Source of the DNA: a virus
Length of the DNA stretch: 38,500 nucleotides
Reading direction: 5' to 3' (one strand)
Virus record (IMG/VR): IMGVR_UViG_3300046471_000227
Location: 1-38,500 of that record
In this document: positions 1 to 7,753 of the stretch, piece by piece
How positions within the stretch are numbered: position 1 is the first letter of the stretch
Layout of the letters: each line of letters opens with the position of its first letter
Translations under genes and position numbers: made by a program
Notes under the pieces: model-generated
The model's input: the letters and a program-made list of their open reading frames with translations, nothing else
What the model was told of the DNA's origin: nothing
Database searches by the model: none

Positions 1-1071
1 ATGGATTTGCTAACGCCCCTGTTCCCCGCAGACAAACTTCATCAGCATTTTAAATCCATTACCGATCAGCGGCCTGGTAGGGAATACGCAAGGAACGAGT
101 TGCTGCGCTGGCTTGCAGGGTTTCCCGATAGGGATAAGAAGTTTGTTAAGGAGTTTCAGACAACTTTCAATTCAAGTTTTTGGGAGATTTATCTTTACGC
201 GGTTTTTTGTGATTATGGCTTCTCGTTCGATTGGAAATTTCCTGCGCCAGATTTTCTATTGGCGGCAAAAGATTTGGCTTTTACAGTAGAGGCTACAACT
301 GCTAATCATGCGGAAGGAGAAACGCCTGAATGGGAAGGGAGGTTAGCTCCGGACTCTTTCGATAATATTGATTTTAATGAGCTGAACCGTGTTGCGATCA
401 TCCGGTTAGCGGGTGCATTCAAGTCAAAGTCTGATAAATTTCGAGAAAAATATTGTAATCATAAGCACGTTCAAGGGCGGCCTTTTGTATTAGCCTTAGC
501 GCCTTTTGAGCAGCCAAAGTTTAATCTTCAGGCTTATCGCGCCATTGAGGCTTTATTGTTCGACTACTATGTGGACGAGGCCGAGTACTCTGCCAACCCG
601 GAGAAATTTCCCAACGGTCCTGAGGGGCGTTCACTAGGCTGCGTTGAGAAGAATAATGGTACGGAAATCGAACTTGGTTTTTTTAATAATCCTCGTTTCA
701 AACATATTAGTGCCGTGATTTTTAGTAATTTGGCGACATGGGGAAAGGTCGACGCGATGGCTGGGAATCCGTTATCGATGATTGCTTCAATTAGATCTTT
801 TCCTGATGAGGGGTTGCGTCGCGAAATGTGTAAGGGTAATGAAAGCTCCGAAGTCATAACAGACGGTCTGCGGATCTACCATAATCCTTTTGCGACATAC
901 CCGTTGCCGTTGGATGTTTTCCGAAGAAAAGGGGTTGTACAAATGTGGGCGGATGTTGAGGCGTACGAATTGCACAGTGAACAGACAGATAACTGCTTGC
1001 AGTCTAGGACAGCCTTTACTGCACTGGTCGTGCCGGATAATGATCCGGCATTTGCTACCCCGGCCAGTTAG
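1..1071 (+). CDS. hypothetical protein, possible PD-(D/E)XK-like nuclease fold
   Basis: A 356-aa protein I do not recognise. It begins with ATG on base 1 of the window, so an earlier start cannot be excluded. No signal peptide or membrane segment is visible. An early segment (about residues 60-100) has a Glu in a helix (FWEIYLYAVF), then PDFLL and a strand ending in VEATT. This spacing recalls the E / PD / (D/E)xK core of restriction-like nucleases, but the final Lys is absent, so the match is only suggestive. The gene is clearly richer in A+T than the phage structural genes, as transferred cargo often is. It points toward the integrase gene and ends 23 bases before the integrase stop. It could therefore be host DNA at the junction or phage cargo beyond int. 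Confidence 0.75.
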   Translation: MDLLTPLFPADKLHQHFKSITDQRPGREYARNELLRWLAGFPDRDKKFVKEFQTTFNSSFWEIYLYAVFCDYGFSFDWKFPAPDFLLAAKDLAFTVEATTANHAEGETPEWEGRLAPDSFDNIDFNELNRVAIIRLAGAFKSKSDKFREKYCNHKHVQGRPFVLALAPFEQPKFNLQAYRAIEALLFDYYVDEAEYSANPEKFPNGPEGRSLGCVEKNNGTEIELGFFNNPRFKHISAVIFSNLATWGKVDAMAGNPLSMIASIRSFPDEGLRREMCKGNESSEVITDGLRIYHNPFATYPLPLDVFRRKGVVQMWADVEAYELHSEQTDNCLQSRTAFTALVVPDNDPAFATPAS

Positions 1072-1094
1072 TTCAGGGCGTTCTCGCTGCATGC

Positions 1095-2162
1095 TTACTT
1101 GGTCGGTTTAACTATCTCTCCGACGCGACGGTAAACCTTCTTGGTCATCTCCTCTGTTGAATGGCCTAGTAAGCGGCTTGCATCCTTGATGTCTGCAATT
1201 TCACTGCCGGCCTTAGGTCGGATGTCCCTGAACTGAAACTTCCGAATCGTGATGGCCAGCTCGCCGTCACCGTCGGTCGCAGCTTTGGTCGCGGCTCGAT
1301 CTCGGGCTTCGTCCCAGCGATTGCGCAACATGTTGTAGCTCATGCGTAGGCCAGCCTGGTTGGTGATCAAGACCGAAGTTTTGGTGCCGGCTTGAACCCG
1401 CCGATCAAGCAGGCCATTGATGAAAACGCATAGGTCCGTTTCGTTGTCGCCGTCGTAGAGGCGAATCCGCAGACGCTTTTCCGTCTTGCCCTGGCCAACC
1501 ATCAAAAAGCCATGATTGATATCGGTTGTCGACGCCTTCAGTACGTCAGCGGGGCGCTGTCCTGTCAGATATGCCAGATCCATCGCATCCTTGAGATCCT
1601 GCCCGGCCTGTTCGTATACCGCGTTCCAGATGATATCGCCGGCGTAGAAGTCCCGAGGCGTCTCCTTGTTGCGGCGCAAGCCGAAGCAGGGGTTGGCCTT
1701 GTCGGTCAGGCCCCACTCTCGGGCGAAGGTGAACATGGTTGAAAGCAATGCTATCTCCCGGTTGGCTCGAACCTTGGCCGTGCGCGCATCTCGATACTGA
1801 GCAATTACCTGTGGTGTGATCAAATCGATCGGGGCTGATTCAAATGCATTTCGAAGCTGCTTGAGACCCTTGAGGTAGTCGCTTTGCGTACCAGGCTTAA
1901 GGGTCGGAATCACTTTCTTTTCGTAATCGTCAAAAAGCCGGCCCATCAAGTGGGCCGGTTTGGGTGTCGCTTTACGATCAAGTCGTGCCCATTCGATCTT
2001 GGCTTCGTCGAGATCCCCTCCCAAGGGGATCTCGACGCGATTGCCGTCGGCATCTCTGCCGTTGTAGTAGTAGCCCACCCAGATCTGGCCGTTTTTCCTT
2101 TTTCGGGTGCGGCGGATCATCCTTGGTGGCAGATCTCGGTTTGCTGGTTTCTTCTGGCGCAT
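1095..2162 (-). CDS. int: phage tyrosine-recombinase integrase
   Basis: A 355-aa integrase that catalyses site-specific insertion and excision of the prophage. The N-terminal part (about 20-60) is a basic arm-binding domain. A SAM-like core-binding domain follows (about 70-160), then the catalytic domain. Catalytic residues visible are Arg203 in TGQRPADVL, Arg315 in the box reading RDIR in place of the usual HxLR, His334 in LLGHS, and the nucleophile Tyr344 in KKVYRR. Replacement of the first His of the HxxR box is tolerated in this superfamily. The gene is last in the leftward early operon, with its ATG 2 bases after the stop of the DUF4224 gene. Its 3' end marks the left side of the recognisable prophage. 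Confidence 0.95.
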   Translation of the reverse strand: MRQKKPANRDLPPRMIRRTRKRKNGQIWVGYYYNGRDADGNRVEIPLGGDLDEAKIEWARLDRKATPKPAHLMGRLFDDYEKKVIPTLKPGTQSDYLKGLKQLRNAFESAPIDLITPQVIAQYRDARTAKVRANREIALLSTMFTFAREWGLTDKANPCFGLRRNKETPRDFYAGDIIWNAVYEQAGQDLKDAMDLAYLTGQRPADVLKASTTDINHGFLMVGQGKTEKRLRIRLYDGDNETDLCVFINGLLDRRVQAGTKTSVLITNQAGLRMSYNMLRNRWDEARDRAATKAATDGDGELAITIRKFQFRDIRPKAGSEIADIKDASRLLGHSTEEMTKKVYRRVGEIVKPTK

Positions 2163-2164
2163 TG

Positions 2165-2419
2165 TTAGCTCACGCGGGATAGGTCAAGGGTCCAGGTTTC
2201 AGCGACAGCATTCGTTGCTGAGGGCTTTACTCCGGCAAGCTTTAAGCGGGCGTAAACTCGGCCCACAATGGGGCGCTGAGCGCCAGTGAGTACGTATTCC
2301 CATTCGTTTCGGGTTAGCCACTGACGCTGGAAAAATGGTGTTTTATAGCCGGTGATGGTTGCCAGTTCATCTTCCGAAAGCGTCTCGCTCGCCGCCTGAG
2401 GCTGGTTTTCTCGCCTCAT
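2165..2419 (-). CDS. DUF4224 domain protein, candidate excisionase/directionality factor
   Basis: An 84-aa protein with the pattern LSEDELATITGYKTPFFQR followed by QWLTRNEW, which is the DUF4224 signature of small phage proteins commonly encoded just before integrases. The motif looks like a compact helix-turn-helix. The position directly upstream of int, with 2 bases between them, suggests a role as recombination directionality factor or int regulator; this is inferred from context. Its ATG overlaps the stop of the preceding 62-aa ORF as ATGA, so it is probably translationally coupled. Confidence 0.85.
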   Translation of the reverse strand: MRRENQPQAASETLSEDELATITGYKTPFFQRQWLTRNEWEYVLTGAQRPIVGRVYARLKLAGVKPSATNAVAETWTLDLSRVS

Positions 2420-2604
2420 GCTTGTTCCAAAGAGAACGGGTCTCGTTGCTGTTGATATTGTCCGGAAGCCGCATTTAGTGTTTCCAAGAGGTAACTAGCT
2501 GAGTGCCCTGGGGGCTGCACACTGTCACGGCTATCGCGGTTCTGGACGCTAGCCATAGCGCTGTCTATCTCTGTACCGCCTTCGCTTGGTCTTTGTGCTT
2601 GCAT
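2416..2604 (-). CDS. small hypothetical phage protein
   Basis: A 62-aa hydrophilic protein rich in Gln and Ser, with no domain I recognise. The start is supported by AAGGAG seven bases before the ATG at 2604. Its stop overlaps the start of the DUF4224 gene (ATGA). It lies 59 bases after the primase-helicase stop in the same leftward operon, so it is very likely expressed with the replication and integration genes. Confidence 0.65.
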   Translation of the reverse strand: MQAQRPSEGGTEIDSAMASVQNRDSRDSVQPPGHSASYLLETLNAASGQYQQQRDPFSLEQA

Positions 2605-2663
2605 GGTGTTTCTCCTTTACTCATCCCGGCTACAGCGCCGAGTGTTCCTTTGAATGCAGCGTG

Positions 2664-5387
2664 TCACGCCCGCTTAAAAATCCAGCAGCGCACAGTAGAG
2701 CTCCGTCTTGGCGCTCCGTCGATTACGGCTTGGGAAGCGCGAACTGCGCTGTACACCGCCTTATTGGTTTCCACCCACTTATGGCTACGGCTGTTCACCA
2801 GCAGCCCGCGCAGCGTTTTGAGATCGGCCAGATTCTGCCGGTGAACACTGGCCATCTCCGCAAATTCGTTGAGGTTGACCGCAATAAGTTTGGGGTCAGT
2901 ACTGTGATTGACCTGCGGGCCTTCGCCGAGACTTTCGAGGTATTCGTAGACCTCCCAAAACTCGGCAACGAGCGGATGATCTGCGCTGATCGCGGCTTGT
3001 CGCTCGAGCGCCATACCCATCAGCGCTTGTTGTGTTGTGGCTACCTGGTTGTCGTCGAGCGGGCACACCAAACGCAGGCAATCCACCAAAGCCATCAACT
3101 GGCTGTGATTTTTGATAATCCGTTCCACGCGGATCTCTTTGAGCTCGCGCAACTGCCGCTCATGAACAAGCACGCGCTCTGCAAATCGGGTCATCACTTG
3201 AGCCTCTGCACGCACCGCCAGCAGCAAAAAATGACTCAACTGCTCAACCGGGATCAGGTTCAGATTGTCAGCGGCCGCGCGACTCTCATTGGTGACTTCC
3301 GGGCGCGAAAAATGCGATTTGATAATCCGCGTCAGGATCGCTTCCGATGCACTGACATCGGCGTTCTGGCTAATCGCAATCGCCCCACGAAACGGCGGCT
3401 CGTAAGTCTCGTTTCCGCTGGTTTTCATGCCTTTGGTACCGAGCGTGCCGCCGCCGTAATAATCCTTCAACTCGTCCCAGTCGAAGCCTTTGGCGTGCGC
3501 CTTGTCTGGTTCATTTCGGTCGCCCTCGATCAGCACCACCGGCATGTTGGAGACTTGGCCCATCGCCCGCTGACGCCCGGCGCGCGTCGATTTCGACGGA
3601 TCAAAACCCTCATGTTCGCGGCCGAGCAGCTTCCACAAAAAAGTCAGCAGCGTGGTCTTGCCGGCGCCGGCCTCACCGGTGACCTCCAAGAAGGGAAACG
3701 ACTTGTAATTCGCGCGAATCTGTTCAGCGAACAAGGAGCCAAACCAGAAGGCGAGGGCGACAACCCCCTTTGCGCCGAAGCACAGCCAAAGCATCGGCAA
3801 CCAGTCAGTCCGGTACTGCTTGCTGTCGCGCTGAATGTGCATGGTGATCGACTTCTGCAGCGTCTTGAGCCGCAGCTTGCCGAACTCGAAAAAGTCCTCC
3901 TTGTTCACCGCGCTGACGATGCCGCCGCGTACTGCGAGATCGCCGAACACGTAGCAACTGTGTTGCTTGCTGTAGCCGACGAAGTCGATTGTCTCGACGG
4001 TCTTCAGGCCGAACAGTTGATCCTTCATGATCTTGTCAAGCTGCTTGCTGCTGCCGGTGAAAACCGCGCCGGCCGCCATCCCCAGCAGACGTTTCTTGAA
4101 CTCGCTGGCGGCCGCGACCTGACCACCGGTGAAAGTGTTTTTGACGCTGCCACTGTCATGGGGAAAGTCGACGCGAAAGTAGTACCAGGATTCATCGGTG
4201 ACTTCGTTGCGCTGAAAGTACAGGGCATGCGGGTAGCAGTTGGCGATCTCGACGACACCGCCACATTGCCGCAAGGCTTTTTGCCGGCGCTGGCCTTCGC
4301 TGAGCAACTGGTCTTCGTGTAGATCGGAAGTTTCCAGCGCATGCATCGCCCTGCTGAACTTCTCCAGATCCATCCTGAACCAGTACAAGCGGCTGTCGAA
4401 ACCGAAGTGAAATTCATGGCGCTCGCGCCAGTCGTACATCAACACGCCTTTCTCTGAGGCGCTTTCGGCAATCAGCATGGAGCCGTGGTAGCGAGCGGTT
4501 GCGATGTCTTTTTTGATCTGCTCGGTACGCTGATTTTCATCATCGATAAAAGCCCAGCGCTGATGCAAATCGTTCCAGTCAACTTTGCGGCTATCCGACT
4601 GCGGGATTTGCGCCGCCTCGCATTCGTAACCCAGCGCGCGAGCCTGGCGCACCCAACGCTTGGTGTATTTGTGCGCGCCCGGTTCGTTATCCAGTGCCCA
4701 AACCAGCTTGGGCAATTTGCCGCCGCGCTGTCGCGCGAGTTCTTTTAATGATTCCTCAGGGAAAGCGTTGGACGACATCGCGGACGCTGCCGCGATGCCG
4801 TTATGCACCAGAGCGATCGCGTCGAAAATGCCCTCGACAATCCACAGCTCTTTGACTTCCAGCAACTCGATACAGGGCGGGTACCACCAGACACCACGCG
4901 GACTGTCGCCGGGCTTGAATCGCGCTTTCATCTTGCCGAACCGGTGCGGCCGATCGATCAAGCGCTCCCAGTAGCCGCCCTTTTCCAATGCAAAGCGAAC
5001 CGTCACGCTGCCCGCGTTCAACGCTTCAGAGAAATAGGTTTCCTGAGTAAACCAGCCCTTAATCAGTTCGAAGCGAAAGCCCCGGGCGAACTCAAGATAG
5101 GCCCGAGCCGTCGCCAAGGGAAATTGCTCAGAGGAAGGCGCACGCTTGCTCCAGTCGTCGAACAAGTCTTCGTAGATGTCCTTGAGATGCCAGCGCTGCG
5201 CACATTTGTTTTCTCGTCCGCAGATGAGCAGCCATGGCTCTGAATAGCGCGTGTAGAGTTCCTTTTTTCCACACGCGGGGCATTTGCCGCCCCGCAGATA
5301 ATCGGTGCTCAAGCGGCGCTGGAGCCCATAGTCATCCTTGAGGCGCAGCAGCACGTCAGCATGCAGGTTGCTGGCAAACGCGCTCAC
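2664..5387 (-). CDS. phage replication primase-helicase (zinc finger, TOPRIM, P-loop ATPase)
   Basis: A 907-aa replication protein that should make RNA primers and unwind DNA at the phage origin. Visible parts in order: a zinc-binding element at Cys36, Cys39, Cys56 and Cys62; a TOPRIM core with Glu185 in WIVEGIFDA and the acidic ALDNE around 231-235; and a C-terminal P-loop ATPase with Walker A GEAGAGKTT near 571-579 and a Walker B-like MPVVLIEGD near 615-623. The start is GTG, overlapping the previous stop as GTGA, with GGGGAAG upstream. In this phage type the large primase-helicase takes the place of the P2 A-type replication initiator. It is the largest gene of the early operon. Confidence 0.9.
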   Translation of the reverse strand: MSAFASNLHADVLLRLKDDYGLQRRLSTDYLRGGKCPACGKKELYTRYSEPWLLICGRENKCAQRWHLKDIYEDLFDDWSKRAPSSEQFPLATARAYLEFARGFRFELIKGWFTQETYFSEALNAGSVTVRFALEKGGYWERLIDRPHRFGKMKARFKPGDSPRGVWWYPPCIELLEVKELWIVEGIFDAIALVHNGIAAASAMSSNAFPEESLKELARQRGGKLPKLVWALDNEPGAHKYTKRWVRQARALGYECEAAQIPQSDSRKVDWNDLHQRWAFIDDENQRTEQIKKDIATARYHGSMLIAESASEKGVLMYDWRERHEFHFGFDSRLYWFRMDLEKFSRAMHALETSDLHEDQLLSEGQRRQKALRQCGGVVEIANCYPHALYFQRNEVTDESWYYFRVDFPHDSGSVKNTFTGGQVAAASEFKKRLLGMAAGAVFTGSSKQLDKIMKDQLFGLKTVETIDFVGYSKQHSCYVFGDLAVRGGIVSAVNKEDFFEFGKLRLKTLQKSITMHIQRDSKQYRTDWLPMLWLCFGAKGVVALAFWFGSLFAEQIRANYKSFPFLEVTGEAGAGKTTLLTFLWKLLGREHEGFDPSKSTRAGRQRAMGQVSNMPVVLIEGDRNEPDKAHAKGFDWDELKDYYGGGTLGTKGMKTSGNETYEPPFRGAIAISQNADVSASEAILTRIIKSHFSRPEVTNESRAAADNLNLIPVEQLSHFLLLAVRAEAQVMTRFAERVLVHERQLRELKEIRVERIIKNHSQLMALVDCLRLVCPLDDNQVATTQQALMGMALERQAAISADHPLVAEFWEVYEYLESLGEGPQVNHSTDPKLIAVNLNEFAEMASVHRQNLADLKTLRGLLVNSRSHKWVETNKAVYSAVRASQAVIDGAPRRSSTVRCWIFKRA

Positions 5388-5623
5388 CGGTAAAACTTCC
5401 CCCCGAGCCCGTGGGCGAGCGCCACAATCAAATGCCGCATGCCCGACATCATCGGGATTGCCGCAAGTAACGCATCGTGGCGCCGGTCAATAGGGATCGA
5501 GCTGAAACGCTCCTCGTACCAGTGTGTCTGGAACTGCGCCGCATACTGCGAGCGTATGGCATTGAGTAGCAGCTCGGTTTCGACGCGAGTCAGAGTGCTG
5601 TTGATGCTGACGTTATCTTCCAT
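5384..5623 (-). CDS. small hypothetical phage protein
   Basis: A 79-aa protein of unknown function, mainly helical, with an RRHDALL segment and a hydrophobic C-terminal stretch (MMSGMRHLIVALAHGL). I chose the ATG at 5623 because GAGG sits five bases upstream. A longer reading from 5659 would add 12 residues, but there AAGGA abuts the start codon. Its stop overlaps the GTG of the primase-helicase (GTGA), so translational coupling is likely. Confidence 0.7.
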   Translation of the reverse strand: MEDNVSINSTLTRVETELLLNAIRSQYAAQFQTHWYEERFSSIPIDRRHDALLAAIPMMSGMRHLIVALAHGLGGKFYR

Positions 5624-5700
5624 GAAAACCTCGAATTTTAGGCAAAGCGCATCCGTCATTCCTTAGAGCGGGAATGCCGGGTGTTAAAAGGGATAGGTGT

Positions 5701-5949
5701 TTAGAGCGTGTTGGCGACGCCGTCAGTGCTAACTGAGTGCTTGGCGCATTGCATATCGGTCCAAGCCAGATGCACCAACTTCGCGGCAAGGCTGGCGGGT
5801 ACTTCCAGGCCAACCATCAAATGGCGCTCAGCACGGCTGAACAAGCGATCTGAGTCGACCAGGTACTCAGCGCGATGCCGCAACAAGTAAGCGCGGGCGG
5901 CGTCCTGCATGCAGGTGCGGTAGTCGGGAGCCAAATGGATGGCGTTCAT
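5701..5949 (-). CDS. small hypothetical phage protein
   Basis: An 82-aa protein with no recognised domain. It is predicted to be largely helical, with ARAYLLRHRAEYL and ERHLMVGLEVPASLAAKLVHLAW segments. Its ATG overlaps the stop of the Ogr-like gene as ATGA, which supports both the start and operon membership. Its stop is 77 bases before the start of the next small ORF. Confidence 0.75.
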   Translation of the reverse strand: MNAIHLAPDYRTCMQDAARAYLLRHRAEYLVDSDRLFSRAERHLMVGLEVPASLAAKLVHLAWTDMQCAKHSVSTDGVANTL

Positions 5950-6236
5950 TGTGCGGCCTCCATTCCTTGAGGCGGAATCAACGACAGTTGATTGTCATCG
6001 GGCTGCATGGCTGCTCGACGCAAAGCCACGCAGGCCAAGGGGAGCTGCACGGCAGGGTTCGCCATGCCACTCGGGCTCATCTCATGCGTCATCTCAAACT
6101 CAGCCCGCACGGACCAACCGCAGGCTTCATTGAGGCATTGAAGATAAGCGACTCGTAGAAAAATATGAGTGCCTTCGCTGGTGCGTATTCGCATCCGGGA
6201 ATGGCAATGGGGGCAAACCAGTTTGTAAGTGCTCAA
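5946..6236 (-). CDS. ogr: Ogr/Delta-type zinc-finger activator of late transcription
   Basis: A 96-aa member of the Ogr/Delta family, which activates the late operons of P2-like phages by binding upstream sites and contacting RNA polymerase alpha. The N-terminus carries CPHC...C-x4-C (CLNEAC), the family zinc ligands, followed by the typical AYLQCLNEACGWSVRAEFEMTH core. I place the start at TTG 6236, giving MSTYKLVCPHC, because AAGG lies nine bases upstream and the family starts this way; an ATG at 6245 would sit right on that AAGG. In P2 ogr is beside D, but here it is in the early operon between the Cro-like gene and small ORFs. Its likely targets are the three TGTA-N11-TACA sites at the late operon heads. 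Confidence 0.9.
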   Translation of the reverse strand: MSTYKLVCPHCHSRMRIRTSEGTHIFLRVAYLQCLNEACGWSVRAEFEMTHEMSPSGMANPAVQLPLACVALRRAAMQPDDNQLSLIPPQGMEAAQ

Positions 6237-6278
6237 TGGCGGCATCCTTGCGTTAATGAACGATGGTGAAGCTCTGTC

Positions 6279-6488
6279 TCAGGTCCTGATTGTGCCGAGC
6301 TTGATGCCCAGCAACACGGCGGCGTTGTGTGCTTTACCGCGAAGTCCTTTCTTGCGGCCATTGAGCAAGTCACTGACCAAATTGCTGTTCAGATCGTTAC
6401 GGCGGCAAAACTCAGCAAGACTGATGCCCTTTCGAACCAATTCCGCTCGGGCTTGCTCGGTTGTGAGTGGGGCGGGCATAGTGTCCAT
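6279..6488 (-). CDS. Cro-like DNA-binding regulator (BcepMu gp16 family)
   Basis: A small DNA-binding protein of about 69 aa with the helix-turn-helix pattern LVRKGISLAEFCRRNDLNS followed by LLNGRKKGLRGKAHNAA, typical of the BcepMu gp16 phage family. It is divergent from the CI-like repressor and heads the early operon, so it is the Cro/Apl-like arm of the switch. Upstream ATG (6518) and TTG (6527) codons are in frame, but a good promoter (TTTACA, 16 bases, CATAAT) overlaps them. The true start is therefore probably ATG 6488 or 6479. No strong Shine-Dalgarno is visible at either one. Confidence 0.75.
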   Translation of the reverse strand: MDTMPAPLTTEQARAELVRKGISLAEFCRRNDLNSNLVSDLLNGRKKGLRGKAHNAAVLLGIKLGTIRT

Positions 6489-6516
6489 TCGTGTGCATTC
6501 GTGTTGGTTTGACTTC

Positions 6517-6544
6517 ATTATGCCCAAATAATTGGGCCTGTAAA
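6517..6544 (-). promoter_or_regulatory. early leftward promoter with embedded operator
   Basis: On the minus strand, TTTACA (6544-6539) is separated by 16 bases from CATAAT (6522-6517), a good sigma-70 match. The spacer and its edges contain the inverted repeat GCCCAA-ATAA-TTGGGC at 6522-6537. An operator placed between -35 and -10 of the early operon promoter and just upstream of the repressor gene fits repression by the CI-like protein, its Cro-like partner, or both. A direct repeat of CATTCGTGT lies in the leader (6486-6494 and 6496-6504). Confidence 0.6.
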
Positions 6545-6554
6545 GGGTGAAAGC

Positions 6555-6929
6555 TTGAAAAGTTGTGCATCTCCGGAAGACTTGGACGTTGGAGTGGGTG
6601 AGCGATTGCGCGAAGAAAGAACGCGCTTAGGGCTCAACCAAGATGCCTTTGCACAGCAGGGCGGCATCACTCGCAATACCCAGGGCAGCTATGAAAAGGG
6701 CGAACGCAACCCGGATTCCGCCTACCTTACAGCCGTGGCCAAGGCCGGAGTGGACGTGCTTTACGTCTTGACCGGTGCGCGTTTACCTGCAGCTGCCAGT
6801 GGCCTGAACGCGGCTGAAGATCAGCTTCTTCAGCAATTCCGAATCTTGTCTGACTATGACCAAAAAGCTGTGCATCGCATCGTAGGTGCCATGGCCGAAG
6901 TCACCCACCTTTCCGCTGCCAAGAAATAA
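6555..6929 (+). CDS. CI-like HTH (XRE) repressor
   Basis: A 124-aa XRE-family repressor that should keep the lysogenic state. The helix-turn-helix spans about residues 15-70 (RLREERTRLGLNQDAFA, then TRNTQGSYEKGERNPDSAYL), followed by the common VDVLYVLTGAR segment and a helical C-terminus. It has no LexA-type peptidase domain, so induction cannot use RecA-stimulated self-cleavage of this protein. The start is TTG with AAGGGTG upstream; there is no in-frame ATG before the HTH. It diverges from the Cro-like gene across the operator at 6522-6537. Confidence 0.9.
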   Translation: MKSCASPEDLDVGVGERLREERTRLGLNQDAFAQQGGITRNTQGSYEKGERNPDSAYLTAVAKAGVDVLYVLTGARLPAAASGLNAAEDQLLQQFRILSDYDQKAVHRIVGAMAEVTHLSAAKK

Positions 6930-7073
6930 CTCGTCGACATTTAGAACATTCGTTACGACGGATTTCGTTTTGATTTTCCACGCTCATGAGTAACGTTGCC
7001 TCTGCAATGCACTTAATGGAGTAGTGGGCATTTGGATCAAGATGAAAACGAGAACATACGCACGGAACAACCC

Positions 7074-7196
7074 ATGTGCGAAATCTCTGAGTTAACCCAA
7101 GAAGAGTGGAATCTTCTTACATGGTATAGAGCGATGTCCGAAGCGGATCGTGGATACATAAGCCATATATCGCAGGTGCTTATTCACAAACCGTGA
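7074..7196 (+). CDS. small hypothetical protein (40 aa) downstream of the repressor
   Basis: A 40-aa ORF with ATG at 7074. A TTG at 7032 would give 54 aa with GGAG further upstream. Its LTWYRAMSEADRGYISHI helix resembles the C-terminal helix of the repressor (LLQQFRILSDYDQKAVHRIV), a segment common at the ends of Pseudomonas XRE regulators. It lies on the repressor strand, 144 bases downstream, and a terminator-like hairpin follows. Function unknown; the ordered composition and the terminator make it a plausible real gene. Confidence 0.45.
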   Translation: MCEISELTQEEWNLLTWYRAMSEADRGYISHISQVLIHKP

Positions 7197-7264
7197 CCTT
7201 TGAGATCAATGTGAACGACCTCAACCTTGACGATTGATTGGATTGAAATGAAAAACCCAAAAGG

Positions 7265-7290
7265 AAGCCCGGCCCTGCGTCGGGTTTTTT
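7265..7290 (+). terminator. rho-independent terminator
   Basis: A stem AAGCCCG / CGGGTTT (one G-U pair) with a nine-base loop runs into six T residues. It would end transcription of the repressor and the 40-aa ORF. Confidence 0.65.
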
Positions 7291-7367
7291 GCCTTTGGAA
7301 GAAGGGCGCCAGTCACTAGCGCGCCCAACCACCATTCAAATACTCACAATCGCAGATGTTCGAGACG

Positions 7368-7661
7368 CTATTTTGCGGCTTTCACAATCATTGGTCTGGT
7401 TCTGGGCGTAACGGCTTTCACGACATCATCAAGTACCGCTTTCCCCATCACGGTAAAATAATGCGCAGCCCAGGCATGGCGATCAGTGTCTTTCACGAAA
7501 GCCGCGTCTTCGGCGAAAGACTTGGCCAGGCAAAGGAAATTCGAGGCTTGGGCCAGCGCATCTTTAACCGGAACGCCAGCACTGACGTGGAACAGCGGAT
7601 TGTCACCGCAGTAAATGAAAGGGGTGTAGCCGATGGTTTTTTCTTCGACTTCTTCGATCAT
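7368..7661 (-). CDS. DUF3077 domain protein
   Basis: A 97-aa protein of the DUF3077 family, which is found mostly in Pseudomonas. The TIGYTPF, LFHVSAGVPVKDAL, ASNFLCLAKSF and WAAHYFTVMGKAVLDD segments are typical. Function is unknown. The frame stays open upstream to 8042, but ATG 7661 has GGAGG six bases before it. The upstream translation is Arg/Ser-rich and crosses a strong RNA structure, so it is not likely to be protein. The ATG overlaps the stop of a 31-aa upstream ORF (ATGA). It is a single leftward cargo gene. Confidence 0.85.
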   Translation of the reverse strand: MIEEVEEKTIGYTPFIYCGDNPLFHVSAGVPVKDALAQASNFLCLAKSFAEDAAFVKDTDRHAWAAHYFTVMGKAVLDDVVKAVTPRTRPMIVKAAK

Positions 7662-7753
7662 TGACCACCTCCACAGGTGGAGAGGTGTTGAATGACGAGT
7701 GAGGTACTGCATACAGGGTGAGGCGGAACGTATATTGCCGCAACTTTGTGCAT
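7658..7753 (-). CDS. 31-aa upstream ORF, possible leader peptide of the DUF3077 gene
   Basis: ATG at 7753 is preceded by AAGGAG at seven-base spacing. The frame runs 31 codons and ends in TGA, overlapping the DUF3077 ATG as ATGA. Its C-terminus (CGGGQ) is encoded by the Shine-Dalgarno of the downstream gene. The peptide resembles nothing I know. The perfect SD and overlapping stop suggest translational coupling rather than a functional protein. Its SD can pair with 7836-7847. Confidence 0.4.
   Translation of the reverse strand: MHKVAAIYVPPHPVCSTSLVIQHLSTCGGGQ

Noticed and set aside
1072-1094. att core search between the int end and 36852-38164
   Set aside because: I found no shared run long enough to call an attachment core by eye. 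Short matches of 7-8 bases are expected by chance.
2586-4322. 578-codon open frame on the plus strand
   Set aside because: It is entirely antisense to the primase-helicase, which has clear zinc-finger, TOPRIM and P-loop motifs. It has no SD or recognisable domain.
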